Source: Parapedobacter defluvii
GTDB taxonomy: Bacteria; Bacteroidota; Bacteroidia; Sphingobacteriales; Sphingobacteriaceae
DNA length: 64,000 nucleotides
Assembly: GCF_014642075.1 (NCBI RefSeq)
Contig: NZ_BMIK01000002.1
Span: 531,538 to 595,537, forward strand
Reading direction: 5' to 3'
Shown here: positions 33,238 to 42,359 of the stretch, piece by piece
Layout of the letters: each line of letters begins with the position of its first letter
Position numbering within the stretch: the first letter of the stretch is position 1
Program-made: the position numbers and the translations under genes
The notes under the pieces: generated by a model
What the model was told of the DNA's origin: nothing
What the model saw: only the letters and a program-made list of their open reading frames with translations
The model's database searches: none

Positions 33238-34890
33238 ATGGAACATCCCGAAGTAATCATTGTCGGCGCCGGTCTTGCAGGACTGGTTGCGGCCACCGAG
33301 TTGGCGCAAGCAGGTCGCAGGGTGGTCATCATGGACCAGGAGCCGGAACAATCCATCGGGGGACAAGCCTATTGGTCGTTCGGTGGGTTGTTCCTCGTTA
33401 ATTCGCCGGAACAGCGGCGGATGGGCATCAAAGACAGCTATGAACTCGCCTGGCAGGACTGGATGGGAACGGCCGGATTTGACCGCATATCGGATTACTG
33501 GCCCAGGAAATGGGCGGAGGCCTACGTACGGTTTGCTGCATTTGAAAAGCGGGATTATGTGCGGTCGTTCGGTATCCGGTTTTTCCCGGTTGTAGGATGG
33601 GCAGAGCGGGGTGGCTACGGCGCCGTCGGACACGGCAATTCGGTGCCCCGCTTCCACATCACGTGGGGCACGGGACCGGGTGTGGTCATGCCCTTTGTCG
33701 AAGCGGTGCGACGCGCCCAAAAAGAGGGGAAGATAACCCTGAAATTCCGGCATCGGGTGACCCGTTTGCTGACCTCTAACGGCACCGTGGTGGGTGTGGC
33801 GGGTGATCTGCTCGAAGATAGCCACGTGGCGCGGGGGAAGAGGAGCAACGACACGGTAACGTCCTCCTTTGAGCTGAAAGCGCCCGTAGTGCTGGTAACC
33901 TCCGGGGGCATCGGTGCCAACGAAGCGCTGGTGCGGCAGAATTGGTCCGCCCGGTTGGGAAGTGCTCCCAAAAACATCGTTTGCGGCGTACCCGATCATG
34001 TGGATGGCCGGATGCTGGGGGTCGTGCAGGAAATCGGCGGGAAGGTCATCCACCCCGACCGCATGTGGCACTATACCGAAGGGGTGAAAAACTGGAATCC
34101 CATCTGGACCAACCACGGCATCCGGATTCTTCCCGGTCCTTCGTCGCTTTGGTTTGACGCGACTGGTAAACGCCTGCCTGTACCCCTGTATCCCGGCTTT
34201 GACACGTTGGGTACACTGAAATACGTGATGGACACGGGACATGACTACAGTTGGTTTATCCTGACCCAAAAGATACTGAAAAAAGAGTTTGCCTTATCCG
34301 GCTCTGAGCAGAACCCCGACCTGACCGATAAAAAATGGGGACAGGTGCTGAAACGGGCGTTCGGAACGCAGGCGACACCGCCCGTAGAGCGTTTCAAGGC
34401 CGATGGGGAAGATTTTATCGTACGGAACAATCTGCGGGAACTGGTAGCGGCGATGAATGAACTTGCAGGCAATACGCTGCTGGACCCCAACCTGATCCAA
34501 ATGGAGATTGAAGCACGCGACCGGGAGATCGACAACCGGTTTTCGAAGGATTCGCAGATCAATGCGATCCGTTCGGCCCGGAATTACTTGGGTGATAAAC
34601 TCATCCGTACGGCCAAACCGCATAAAATCCTGGACCCGGATAAGGGTCCCCTGATCGCGGTGCGGCTCCATATACTCACCCGGAAAACCTTGGGCGGACT
34701 GGAAACTAACCTCGAAGGTCAGGTGATCGGTGCGTCGGGAGAACCGATACCGGGTTTGTATGCAGCGGGAGAGGTGGCGGGATTCGGCGGCGGCGGCATG
34801 CACGGCTACCGGGCATTGGAGGGTACGTTTCTCGGAGGGTGTATTTTCTCGGGCCGGGTTTGTGGGAGGGCGATCGCAAACGTATTGTGA
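33238..34890 (+). CDS. FAD-binding dehydrogenase (fumarate reductase/ketosteroid dehydrogenase fold)
   Basis: 550 residues. N-terminal dinucleotide motif VIIVGAGLAGLVAATELAQA, the acidic end VVIMDQE, then GGQAYWSFGG; C-terminal FAD motif GLYAAGEVAGFGGGGMHGYR and ALEGTFLGGCIFSG. This matches the FAD_binding_2 family annotated as FAD-binding dehydrogenase, of about 550 residues, known mostly from Actinobacteria and Proteobacteria. Substrate unknown; desaturation of a ring or 2-enoate type compound is the family theme. A very short leader is predicted. Confidence 0.9.
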   Translation: MEHPEVIIVGAGLAGLVAATELAQAGRRVVIMDQEPEQSIGGQAYWSFGGLFLVNSPEQRRMGIKDSYELAWQDWMGTAGFDRISDYWPRKWAEAYVRFAAFEKRDYVRSFGIRFFPVVGWAERGGYGAVGHGNSVPRFHITWGTGPGVVMPFVEAVRRAQKEGKITLKFRHRVTRLLTSNGTVVGVAGDLLEDSHVARGKRSNDTVTSSFELKAPVVLVTSGGIGANEALVRQNWSARLGSAPKNIVCGVPDHVDGRMLGVVQEIGGKVIHPDRMWHYTEGVKNWNPIWTNHGIRILPGPSSLWFDATGKRLPVPLYPGFDTLGTLKYVMDTGHDYSWFILTQKILKKEFALSGSEQNPDLTDKKWGQVLKRAFGTQATPPVERFKADGEDFIVRNNLRELVAAMNELAGNTLLDPNLIQMEIEARDREIDNRFSKDSQINAIRSARNYLGDKLIRTAKPHKILDPDKGPLIAVRLHILTRKTLGGLETNLEGQVIGASGEPIPGLYAAGEVAGFGGGGMHGYRALEGTFLGGCIFSGRVCGRAIANVL

Positions 34891-34917
34891 TAACGGTATC
34901 TATGTTACACCGGCTAT

Positions 34918-35223
34918 TTAAGAAACGCGGTTTCTGGGTATATCCGGATTTCGACTCGTATGCACAATGGCGATTATTGTAATTATCTTTTCTTCTTTGT
35001 CGATATAAAAATGTATTGCATAAGGAAATACCGGAACCAATGCTGTTCTGATATTTTTGTATTTCAAGGCGTAATGTAATGGATGATTAGCTATGCGACG
35101 TATCGTTGCCTTGACAGCAACCGCAAAACGCTTGTCCAAACCAGGTAACTGCTCCCTATACCACTCTTTTGCGTCACGGACATCGTCTGCAACGTTTTCG
35201 AAATAGGTTAACCTCCAAGCCAT
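34918..35223 (-). CDS. RelE/ParE-superfamily toxin
   Basis: 101 residues with the compact RelE/ParE fold: LTYFENVADDVRDAKEWYRE at the N-terminus, IRRIANHPLHYALKYKNIRT in the middle and YAIHFYIDKEEKIITIIAIV toward the end. Whether it cuts mRNA on ribosomes or hits gyrase cannot be told; the HTSRNP ending occurs in ParE-like forms. It follows its antitoxin by 9 bases. Confidence 0.88.
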   Translation of the reverse strand: MAWRLTYFENVADDVRDAKEWYREQLPGLDKRFAVAVKATIRRIANHPLHYALKYKNIRTALVPVFPYAIHFYIDKEEKIITIIAIVHTSRNPDIPRNRVS

Positions 35224-35232
35224 GGGCAGACC

Positions 35233-35457
35233 TTATCGATCAAGCTCGGTTAATAATCCTTCAATCGGATGTACTTTCGTATTGTCTTTCGCAATAGCAT
35301 CCAAACGTTTATCCAACATAGATTTCTGCCAGTCAGGCAACTCTGCATCGATATTTTCAATATCGGGATATTGCTTTTTGATGCGTTCCCACTCTTTGAT
35401 AGGGAGCTGTACCGCGGTAATTTTCCCTTTTTCGTTTGAGAGATATTGGATACTCAT
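35233..35457 (-). CDS. antitoxin of the RelE/ParE pair
   Basis: 74 residues from the ATG at 35457: MSIQYLSNEKGKITAVQLPI, then KEWERIKKQYPDIENIDAEL. The short beta strand and helix at the N-terminus followed by an acidic Trp-containing tail (LPDWQKSMLDKRLDAIAKDN) is typical of Bacteroidota antitoxins of this group. The longer open frame to 35703 runs through tRNA-Val and is not coding. Confidence 0.85.
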   Translation of the reverse strand: MSIQYLSNEKGKITAVQLPIKEWERIKKQYPDIENIDAELPDWQKSMLDKRLDAIAKDNTKVHPIEGLLTELDR

Positions 35458-35522
35458 ATAGCAAATGTAGTTAAAAACAGTTAAAAAACAATGATGGATT
35501 GTTGGATGACGGAAAGTAAGTG

Positions 35523-35597
35523 TGGGAAATACAGGGCTCGAACCTGTGACCCCTACCTTGTCGAGGTAGTGCTCTGAACCAACTGAGCTAATTTCCC
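35523..35597 (-). tRNA. tRNA-Val (anticodon GAC)
   Basis: Minus strand 75 bases: acceptor GGGAAAT / ATTTCCC with discriminator A, D-arm TAGCTCAGTTGG, anticodon arm CTACC-TCGACAA-GGTAG giving GAC, T-arm ACAGG-TTCGAGC-CCTGT. CCA is not encoded. Confidence 0.96.
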
Positions 35598-35607
35598 TTG
35601 GTGAGTG

Positions 35608-35638
35608 CAAAAATAGGCTTTTTTTAAATGGATGCAAA
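35608..35638 (-). promoter_or_regulatory. promoter of tRNA-Val
   Basis: Minus strand: TTTG (35638-35635), 19 bases, TATTTTTG (35615-35608), 10 bases before the tRNA. The best consensus match in the window and the internal standard for the others. Confidence 0.85.
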
Positions 35639-35770
35639 TGAATTTTGATTTTGCTGAAACCAGGACGAAGTAATTGTCGCGTTTTGCCTATAAGTTGTCG
35701 CAAACAGCCACACCAAACCGTAAAAAAATATTACTATTATTGGCCCGATTTATGCTCACATCGGAATCTT

Positions 35771-37003
35771 ATGCGTAATACCAAACAGGCTGCCATCGGG
35801 TTTATCTTCGTCACCTTGTTAATCGATGTGATGGGGTGGGGGTTGATCATTCCGGTAATGGCCGATCTGATTGCCGAGCTCAAAGGCATACCGGTGAATG
35901 TTGCCAGTACCTATGGGGCATTTCTGCTGTCTTCATTTGCGATCACCCAGTTTCTGTTTTCACCCGTGGTCGGTAACCTGAGTGACCGGTTCGGGCGCCG
36001 GCCCGTGCTGTTGATTTCGCTGCTGGGCTTTGCGGTTGACTACCTGATTCTGGCCTGGGCCCCCACTTACGGGTGGTTATTCGTGGGCCGTATCATTGCG
36101 GGTATCACCGGGGCCAGCTTTACGACAGCCTCCTCGTATATTGCCGATATCAGTACGGATGAGACAACCCGGGCGAAGAATTTCGGATTGATCGGTGCCG
36201 CTTTCGGACTGGGGTTTGTGCTGGGACCTGCACTGGGAGGGCTGTTGGCCACGTGGGGACTGCGGGCGCCTTTTTATGCCGCTGCTGTACTTTGCCTGCT
36301 GAATTGTTTGTTCGGGCTTCTGCTGTTGCCCGAATCGCTTCCCAAGAGTAGCCGGAGGGCCTTTGACTGGAAGCGGGCGAACCCCCTGGGATCGCTCCGG
36401 TTCCTGATGCAGCATAAGGAAATCGGCGGACTGGCGATCAGCTTTTTCCTGATCTACCTGGGCGCTCAGTCGGTACAGGGCAGCTGGAATTTCTTTACCA
36501 TTTATCGCTTCGACTGGAGCGAGGGGATGGTGGGCGCTTCCCTGGCGGTTGTCGGTGTGCTGACGGGTTTGGTTCAGGGTGGGCTGACACGGATACTGAA
36601 TCCAAAAATCGGAAACGAAAAAAGTATCTACCTGGGGCTTTCACTGTACGCCTTGGGACTGGTTCTGTTTGCCTTTGCCACCGAGGGATGGATGATGTTC
36701 GTCTTTCTGGTGCCCTATTGCCTGGGCGGGATCAGTGGACCTTCCCTGCAATCACTGATCGCGGGCCACGTGCAGAGCAGCCAGCAGGGAGAATTGCAGG
36801 GGGCGCTGACCAGCCTGATGAGCCTGACCACGATTTTGGGGCCGCTGATCATGAACAATGCATTTTCGTATTTTACCACCCCCCAGGCGCCGTTTCACTT
36901 TCCGGGAATCCATTTTCTGATGGGGGCCATCTGTATGTTGGGAGGCCTGTGGATCGTCCGCCGGATATTGACGCGGGAAAAAATAACAGCCGTTTCGGCG
37001 TGA
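35771..37003 (+). CDS. MFS drug/proton antiporter, TetA/TCR-like
   Basis: 410 residues from the ATG at 35771 (MRNTKQAAIGFIFVTLLIDV), 12 membrane helices. MFS motif A between helices 2 and 3 is GNLSDRFGRRPVLL, and motif C-like glycines are in GAAFGLGFVLGPALGGLLA. The order and the opening FVTLLIDVMGWGLIIPVM match the TCR/Tet family. It may export a drug or metabolite; no regulator is adjacent. Longer in-frame sequence upstream overlaps the tRNA promoter region and is not coding. Confidence 0.9.
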   Translation: MRNTKQAAIGFIFVTLLIDVMGWGLIIPVMADLIAELKGIPVNVASTYGAFLLSSFAITQFLFSPVVGNLSDRFGRRPVLLISLLGFAVDYLILAWAPTYGWLFVGRIIAGITGASFTTASSYIADISTDETTRAKNFGLIGAAFGLGFVLGPALGGLLATWGLRAPFYAAAVLCLLNCLFGLLLLPESLPKSSRRAFDWKRANPLGSLRFLMQHKEIGGLAISFFLIYLGAQSVQGSWNFFTIYRFDWSEGMVGASLAVVGVLTGLVQGGLTRILNPKIGNEKSIYLGLSLYALGLVLFAFATEGWMMFVFLVPYCLGGISGPSLQSLIAGHVQSSQQGELQGALTSLMSLTTILGPLIMNNAFSYFTTPQAPFHFPGIHFLMGAICMLGGLWIVRRILTREKITAVSA

Positions 37004-37005
37004 TT

Positions 37006-38280
37006 TTAACGCGTGCCCCGCTTAGGGAACCATGTAAACACCTCACTAAGCCGGATGGTTTGATTTTGGACCAGGGGGGTTGAAAAGCGGCCGACAAGGA
37101 ACATGTAGCCTATGGTAATGCTTAAGAAGCACATGGCATACCGTAAGCCGATCAGATCGCCCAGCCATCCGATGATAAACGGAATCAGTGCACCTCCAAA
37201 AATACCGGTACACAAAATGCCTGAAACGGAACCGTGATGCTTATCCATCGAGTTCAGCGCCAGTGAAAAAATAATGGAAAACATAACGGAGATGGAGATG
37301 CCACAGAAGGGAAAAGCAAGGAGCGCTACTTCGCGGTTTCCGAACAGCGCCAAAAACAGGTTGATCAACGCCAATATGCAAAAGCCCTGCAATACCCGCT
37401 TGGCATCCATCAACTTTACCAAAAGCAGCCCCAGCAGGCAGCCAAGGGACATGAGCCCCCAGAACCAGGCAACGGCTTTTGCACCGCCGGTCAGTGGGTC
37501 AATGTGGTGGTAGTGATCCAGGAACTGGCTCATCCAATTGGCCAGTCCCTGTTCCGTACCCACATAGGCTACGATTCCGAAGAAGAAAAACCATACTTTC
37601 TTTTGCCCCAGCAGCTCCTTGTAGTTCTCCATGGAACCGGTCTTTTCCTCATTTTTCAGCACAATCATCGGAAATTTTACGCAGGCAATGACCAGCAGCA
37701 TCACAGCAAAAACCAGGGTGAACAATACGTACAGTGAACTCCACGGCAGTGTCGGGGGAATGACGCGATGTAACAGCGAAACAACCGCCGGTTGATTGTT
37801 GGGCCGGGTCAGCGCGTGCATGATGCCGCTGAAAACAAAAGGACTCAGGAAAGAGGCCAGTCCGAAAACGATCTGTGCCAGTACCGAATTGAATGCGTAA
37901 TTTTTTTCTCCTCCTGCTTCACGCATCAGCGGTAAAATAATGACCTGAAGCATTGCCATGCCCATACCGATAATAAATAGGGAAACGAGGACAATGGTAT
38001 AGGTGGGCATCAGGACGAAGAGCGTCGAACCAGCGAAAGCCAAACCGAAGGCGAGCAAAAGGGCGTTCCGTGCACCAAAGCGTTCGATCATCATACCAGC
38101 GGGGATAGACGTGATGCCATAAGCAAGGAAAAAAGAAAAGGGGAGAAATGCCGCCAGCGTAAGGCTGAGCTGAAAATCGCTGATGATAATGGGCAGCATG
38201 GGGCCCAGGATATTGGTAACAAACGATATCAGGAACCAGATGCAGAGAATCAGGATAACGAGTAAGTTGTTGCTCTTCAT
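37006..38280 (-). CDS. FucP-type sugar:H+ symporter (MFS)
   Basis: 424 residues, 12 membrane helices. The opening FVTNILGPMLPIIISDFQLS with GITSIPAGMMIERFGARNAL is typical of the FucP/FGHS group of Bacteroidota. It is the last gene of a minus-strand run (susC, susD, Gfo/Idh, DUF1080, nagB, ROK) and should carry the monosaccharide released in the periplasm into the cell. The sugar may be an amino sugar or N-acetyl sugar given nagB and ROK. Stops 2 bases from the convergent MFS gene. Confidence 0.9.
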   Translation of the reverse strand: MKSNNLLVILILCIWFLISFVTNILGPMLPIIISDFQLSLTLAAFLPFSFFLAYGITSIPAGMMIERFGARNALLLAFGLAFAGSTLFVLMPTYTIVLVSLFIIGMGMAMLQVIILPLMREAGGEKNYAFNSVLAQIVFGLASFLSPFVFSGIMHALTRPNNQPAVVSLLHRVIPPTLPWSSLYVLFTLVFAVMLLVIACVKFPMIVLKNEEKTGSMENYKELLGQKKVWFFFFGIVAYVGTEQGLANWMSQFLDHYHHIDPLTGGAKAVAWFWGLMSLGCLLGLLLVKLMDAKRVLQGFCILALINLFLALFGNREVALLAFPFCGISISVMFSIIFSLALNSMDKHHGSVSGILCTGIFGGALIPFIIGWLGDLIGLRYAMCFLSITIGYMFLVGRFSTPLVQNQTIRLSEVFTWFPKRGTR

Positions 38281-38292
38281 AGAGATGGGTAT

Positions 38293-39216
38293 TTAACCGA
38301 ATACAAGCGTGGCTGCCCCTAAAAAACCGGCTTTGTTTCCCCGCGAGGCAGCGACGATGCGGGTGAAACAGGAACTTTCTTTCATTGCGGAGGCATATAC
38401 ACGTTGGCGTATGGGGTCGATATAGACTTCCCCGGCTTCGGAGATACCCCCGCCGATGATGACCTGTTGGGGGGCGAAGATGTGGATCAGGCTGACGATG
38501 CCCGCGGCCATGTAACCAAAATGCTGCTGCAGGGCGGCCACTGCTTCTTTTTCCGACGCCCGGTAGCGGCTGAAGACCGCGTGCCCATCTATGACCGGAG
38601 GCAGTGGTTTGCGGTTCGCAATTAATAAATCCCGGTACTGGTTCGTCAGGGCTGTTACCGAAGCATACGCTTCCAGACATCCGCGCGCCCCGCAGGAGCA
38701 GGCCACCCCCAGGTGGTTGATGGTAATATGCCCGAGTTCGCCGCCCCGGTGTTTATAGCCTCCGTATAATTGCCTGTTCAATATGAGCGCCCCGCCGATA
38801 CCCGTGCCTACGGTAAGGAAAACCGCATCCGAAATATCCTCGCCACTGCCGTAACGTACTTCGCCCAGCCCCATGAGGTCAGCATCATTGGCTACATGTA
38901 CCGGTAGCCGGGCAAAGTTGCCCATCACCGATTCCAGATTGATCGCATCGAGTTCGGGTAAGTTGTTGGCAAAAAGGACGACACCCTGATCCACGATGGA
39001 GGGTACACCGATTCCGATGCCCACGACAGTTCCTTGTGCCGCAGTAGCCTGGTTCTGTAATTCGGACACGATTTGTTTCAGGCTATCGATGACGCGCGGT
39101 TGGTTGCCCGTCCGGTCAACGGCTTTTGTCGATTCATATTCAATCGTTCCCGAATGGCTGACCAGTGCATACTTGATCCGGGTGCCCCCTACATCAATGG
39201 CGATTGCGTATTTCAT
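38293..39216 (-). CDS. ROK-family sugar kinase
   Basis: 307 residues. Phosphate-binding motif AIDVGGTRIKYALV at the N-terminus, DxG-type catalytic part VANDADLMGLGEVRYG, and the ROK zinc motif CSCGARGCLEAYAS after GELGHITINHLG (about 165-185). It should phosphorylate a hexose or N-acetylhexosamine brought in by the adjacent permease. Start overlaps the nagB stop by 4 bases. No helix-turn-helix, so not a repressor type. Confidence 0.93.
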   Translation of the reverse strand: MKYAIAIDVGGTRIKYALVSHSGTIEYESTKAVDRTGNQPRVIDSLKQIVSELQNQATAAQGTVVGIGIGVPSIVDQGVVLFANNLPELDAINLESVMGNFARLPVHVANDADLMGLGEVRYGSGEDISDAVFLTVGTGIGGALILNRQLYGGYKHRGGELGHITINHLGVACSCGARGCLEAYASVTALTNQYRDLLIANRKPLPPVIDGHAVFSRYRASEKEAVAALQQHFGYMAAGIVSLIHIFAPQQVIIGGGISEAGEVYIDPIRQRVYASAMKESSCFTRIVAASRGNKAGFLGAATLVFG

Positions 39217-39941
39217 GTTATTTGTTCAAATGAGACGGCCTGCCGATCGATCAGGCAGCATGCGTTGGGGTGTAAAGATAAAAAAGAGGCCGGAAGGTGG
39301 CTCGTGATTTTCCCGGAAAGTAACCCCCTTGCTGCGTTTTCCTTGTTTTTGCCGGTGATCAGTAGGATAACCTGTTTCGCCTGCAGGATGTCAGCCATGC
39401 CCAGCGTATATCCGTATGCCGGTTTCGGAGACATACCGGCAACCATGGCATGCTGTAAAGACTGGCTGGATAGCTCAGCGACATGGCAGGCAGCCTGCAA
39501 TCCATCCGAAGGCTCGTTAAACGCGATATGCCCGTTTACGCCGAGACCCAGCACGCACAGGTCGATGGGGCCGGAATGGGAAAGTTCCCGCTGGATACGG
39601 ACACACTCTTTTGCCGGATCAACTGCATCGCTTTGGAAGGCGATGTAACGGTCGTTACTGATACCGAGGGGCCGGATCAGCTGCGCCTGCAAATACGATT
39701 CGCAGGTAGCCGGATGCTGCGGGGGGAGGCCGCCCCATTCATCCAGCTTGATCAACTTTACCTGTGTGAAAAGCCCGGGACGTTGCCCTGCTTCCTGATG
39801 GAGCAGGGCATACGTCCGGCTTGGTGACCCTCCGGTTGCAGCGCACAGCAGGGAGGAAGGTTTCTGTACCAGCTGCGCCGTAATGAGGGCACTGGCCTGC
39901 TGGCTCATCGCCTCGTAATCGTCGTAATACGTAACGTCCAT
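39213..39941 (-). CDS. nagB: glucosamine-6-phosphate deaminase-like
   Basis: 242 residues from the ATG at 39941, family length. Motifs: AATGGSPSRTYALL (phosphate loop), VKLIKLDEWGG, and GLGVNGHIAFNEPSDGLQAA with the catalytic Asp/His/Glu set. It would convert an amino-sugar phosphate to fructose 6-phosphate and ammonia. The LDEWGG form belongs to the branch near 6-phosphogluconolactonase/galactosamine-6-P isomerase, so galactosamine 6-phosphate is a real alternative. Frame upstream of 39941 lies within the DUF1080 gene. Confidence 0.85.
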   Translation of the reverse strand: MDVTYYDDYEAMSQQASALITAQLVQKPSSLLCAATGGSPSRTYALLHQEAGQRPGLFTQVKLIKLDEWGGLPPQHPATCESYLQAQLIRPLGISNDRYIAFQSDAVDPAKECVRIQRELSHSGPIDLCVLGLGVNGHIAFNEPSDGLQAACHVAELSSQSLQHAMVAGMSPKPAYGYTLGMADILQAKQVILLITGKNKENAARGLLSGKITSHLPASFLSLHPNACCLIDRQAVSFEQIT

Positions 39942-39943
39942 GG

Positions 39944-40759
39944 CTATTGATCCAGGTCTTTGATGCGGATGTTGCGGAAGCAGACACCGTATCCGTGGTC
40001 CTGTAAGCCGATGTAGCCCGGATTTTTGCCGCAGTTGAGCATCAGCTCGTAGGCATCGGGGCATTTCTCGGGATCTTTGCTGAATTCGCTGAACTTGCTT
40101 TTATCAACCAGTGCTTTCCAGACGGCGGTGCCGAGCTTGAAGTCAAGTACCAGCGTATCGTTTAGGTAATGGTATACGTGTTCTTTATAAAGCACGATTT
40201 TGGTATGGTTCCAGTTTCCGTAAGGTTTGACAGGCTGAGGTACCGGAGGAATCATGTCGTACACGGCGCCGGCCTGCCGGTTCCCGCCTACGCCTTCCCA
40301 GGCATCGGGCATGTTTTCGTTGTCCAGGAGCTGGTATTCCGGACTGGAATAATAAATGGGTTTCCCTTTGACTTCCCGGGCGGTATAGAAGATGCCGCTG
40401 TTGCCCGCTTTATCGATTTTCCAGTCAATTTCCAGTATAAAATTTTTGAATGCCCGATCATAAATGAGATCGCCTCCTTCGGGGTTGACCGTGCTTTCGC
40501 TGCCTTTGAACGTAATGTTACCCTCTTCGACCACCCAACCGGCAGGGATGCTGTCCATGCAGTAACCCCGCCATCCGCTGAGTGTTTTGCCATCAAATAG
40601 AGTGAGCCATTCACCGCCCTCCGGTACGGCTTCTTCCACACAGGGAGTTTCCGGTTGGCTGGTGGTTTGATTCTCGGCGGTTTGATTCGCTTGTTGGGTG
40701 CATGCACCCATAGACAGCACCATCAGTGCCATCCAGGTGATATAATTTAGCTTGTTCAT
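39944..40759 (-). CDS. DUF1080 lipoprotein (3-keto-glycoside hydrolase/lyase-type)
   Basis: 271 residues: lipoprotein signal (LSMGACTQQ, Cys20), Gln/Thr-rich linker, then a concanavalin-like PF06439 domain (about 50-270) with LTLFDGKTLSGWRG, KNFILEIDWKIDKAGNSGIF and YGVCFRNIRIKDL. Members of this family were shown to cleave 3-keto-glycosides made by Gfo/Idh/MocA oxidoreductases. The Gfo/Idh gene lies directly upstream and the nagB start overlaps almost directly downstream. It should act on the outer side of the inner membrane or on the outer membrane. Activity here is inference. Confidence 0.88.
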   Translation of the reverse strand: MNKLNYITWMALMVLSMGACTQQANQTAENQTTSQPETPCVEEAVPEGGEWLTLFDGKTLSGWRGYCMDSIPAGWVVEEGNITFKGSESTVNPEGGDLIYDRAFKNFILEIDWKIDKAGNSGIFYTAREVKGKPIYYSSPEYQLLDNENMPDAWEGVGGNRQAGAVYDMIPPVPQPVKPYGNWNHTKIVLYKEHVYHYLNDTLVLDFKLGTAVWKALVDKSKFSEFSKDPEKCPDAYELMLNCGKNPGYIGLQDHGYGVCFRNIRIKDLDQ

Positions 40760-40797
40760 TCAGAAAATAATTTAGTAATGATTGTCTACCATCGGCT

Positions 40798-42339
40798 TTA
40801 CAACGTCAGCGCTTCCCATCCGTTCCGGTAGGTGCGTTTGACAAACTGGTTTGCTTCAGGGAAATTGGTAATCCGCATGTTGGGGCCGTCCCATAGGTAG
40901 GTGATGTTCCTCCCCGGGTATTGGTAAGTTTCCATTTCGCCGTAGACAGCGTCCTTACGGCTTGTTTTCGTGCGGATGTTATAGCCGCGCAGCATGAGAT
41001 TACCCATGAGCACCGCTTCCGTGAGTGGCCCGGCATAGCCTTCAAAGGGCGACTCCACCCGGGCTTTATCGTAACCGGCGATGCACGAATCGATCCAGGC
41101 CCAATAGTGCCCGTTGGTGCCTCCGGGGATGCGCGGGTATTTTTCGGGGATGCCGACGTCCTTGGCGAACAAGGGCTTTTTGCTGCCATTTTGCTGCCAT
41201 AAGCGGGGATCTGAGCCGCCCCACCCACAGGAGACCTTGCCCTTCGTGCCGACAAACACGGTAGCGCCTTCCACGTCGTGCGGATCGAGGTCGCCCATGG
41301 CATTGGTGAGATCGGCATTGGGATCCACTTCTTCGGGCCGTTCCGGCATGATGCCGCCATCCATCCAGTACAGGGAAAGATCCCGACCATTCTGCTGCTT
41401 GAACTTAAAGCGGATGGAACTGGCCACCGGGCCGCTTTCGGGATAATACGCCTCTTCAAAGATACCGGTAAACTGGTTGGTTACGCTGCAGCTCACTTCG
41501 CTGGGATAGTTGAGACCCAGTAATTTGAAGGCAGGCCCGATGATGTGGCAACCCATGTCGCCCAGGGCGCCCGTACCAAATGCCCACCAGCCCCGCCAGT
41601 TGAAAGGGACCAGATTTTCGATGTAGTCGGTATATTCGGCGGTACCCAGCCAGAGATCCCAATTGAGCTCTTTGGGTACAGGGGCTTTGGCAGTAGGCCA
41701 GGGGATACCCTGAGGCCATACCGGGCGGTTGGTCCAGCAGTACACCTTTTCGATATCACCGATCAGACCGGCTTCAAACCACTCGCGCATGGTTTTCATG
41801 CCGTCACAGGAATTGCCCTGATCGCCCATCTGGGTGACCACCTTGTGCTTTTTGGCAGCTTCGGTAAGGATCCGGGCCTCGTAAATGTCGTGCGCCAGTG
41901 GTTTTTGCAGGTACACGTGTTTGCCCATGCGTATCGCACCGAAGGCCTGTATGGCGTGGTTGTGATCGGGCGTGGAGATGCAGACGGCGTCAAATTTATT
42001 ACCGGCTTCGTCGTATAATTTACGCCAATCTTCGTAGAAGGATGCTTTCGGGAATTTTTTCCGGGCATCGGCCGCCATGCGGGCATCCACGTCACACAGG
42101 CAGGCGATTTCCGCATTTTTTTTGGGTGTATTCATCAGGCTGCCGAGATCGGCTGCTCCCATGCCGCCGCATCCAATCTTAGCGATGTAGAGTTTATCAC
42201 TCGGCGGTATATGGCCGAGGCCGGCGATGGTATGGCTGGGTAAAATGGTGATGCCCGCAATGCCTGTTGCGGCGGCTCCCAGGAATTTCCGGCGCGAGAT
42301 ACCGGCCGTCGAAGTCTGTTGCTTTGTTGTCTGTTCCAT
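40798..42339 (-). CDS. Tat-exported Gfo/Idh/MocA oxidoreductase
   Basis: 513 residues from the ATG at 42339, chosen because it gives a clean twin-arginine signal (ISRRKFLGAAATGIAG). Rossmann motif IGCGGMGAADLG near 58-70, CDVDARMAADARKKF, then ISTPDHNHAIQAFGAIRMGK and HVYLQKPLAHDIYEA (the EKP-like motif as QKP). The C-terminal half is the GFO alpha/beta domain with a bacterial-specific extension. NAD is bound before Tat export, so it can work in the periplasm. With DUF1080 it could oxidise sugar C3 and allow cleavage of the glycosidic bond. Confidence 0.9.
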   Translation of the reverse strand: MEQTTKQQTSTAGISRRKFLGAAATGIAGITILPSHTIAGLGHIPPSDKLYIAKIGCGGMGAADLGSLMNTPKKNAEIACLCDVDARMAADARKKFPKASFYEDWRKLYDEAGNKFDAVCISTPDHNHAIQAFGAIRMGKHVYLQKPLAHDIYEARILTEAAKKHKVVTQMGDQGNSCDGMKTMREWFEAGLIGDIEKVYCWTNRPVWPQGIPWPTAKAPVPKELNWDLWLGTAEYTDYIENLVPFNWRGWWAFGTGALGDMGCHIIGPAFKLLGLNYPSEVSCSVTNQFTGIFEEAYYPESGPVASSIRFKFKQQNGRDLSLYWMDGGIMPERPEEVDPNADLTNAMGDLDPHDVEGATVFVGTKGKVSCGWGGSDPRLWQQNGSKKPLFAKDVGIPEKYPRIPGGTNGHYWAWIDSCIAGYDKARVESPFEGYAGPLTEAVLMGNLMLRGYNIRTKTSRKDAVYGEMETYQYPGRNITYLWDGPNMRITNFPEANQFVKRTYRNGWEALTL

Positions 42340-42359
42340 ATGGGTTATTTTATCGATCG

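Noticed and set aside
33196..34269. 357-codon open frame antisense to the FAD dehydrogenase gene.
   Set aside because: Explained by codon use of the genuine gene on the plus strand; composition is Pro/His/Arg-rich nonsense.
35458..35703. N-terminal extension of the antitoxin frame.
   Set aside because: It reads straight through tRNA-Val and its promoter region; the antitoxin starts at 35457.
40806..41459. 217-codon frame inside the Gfo/Idh gene on the same strand.
   Set aside because: Out-of-frame shadow; the oxidoreductase frame is complete and well matched.
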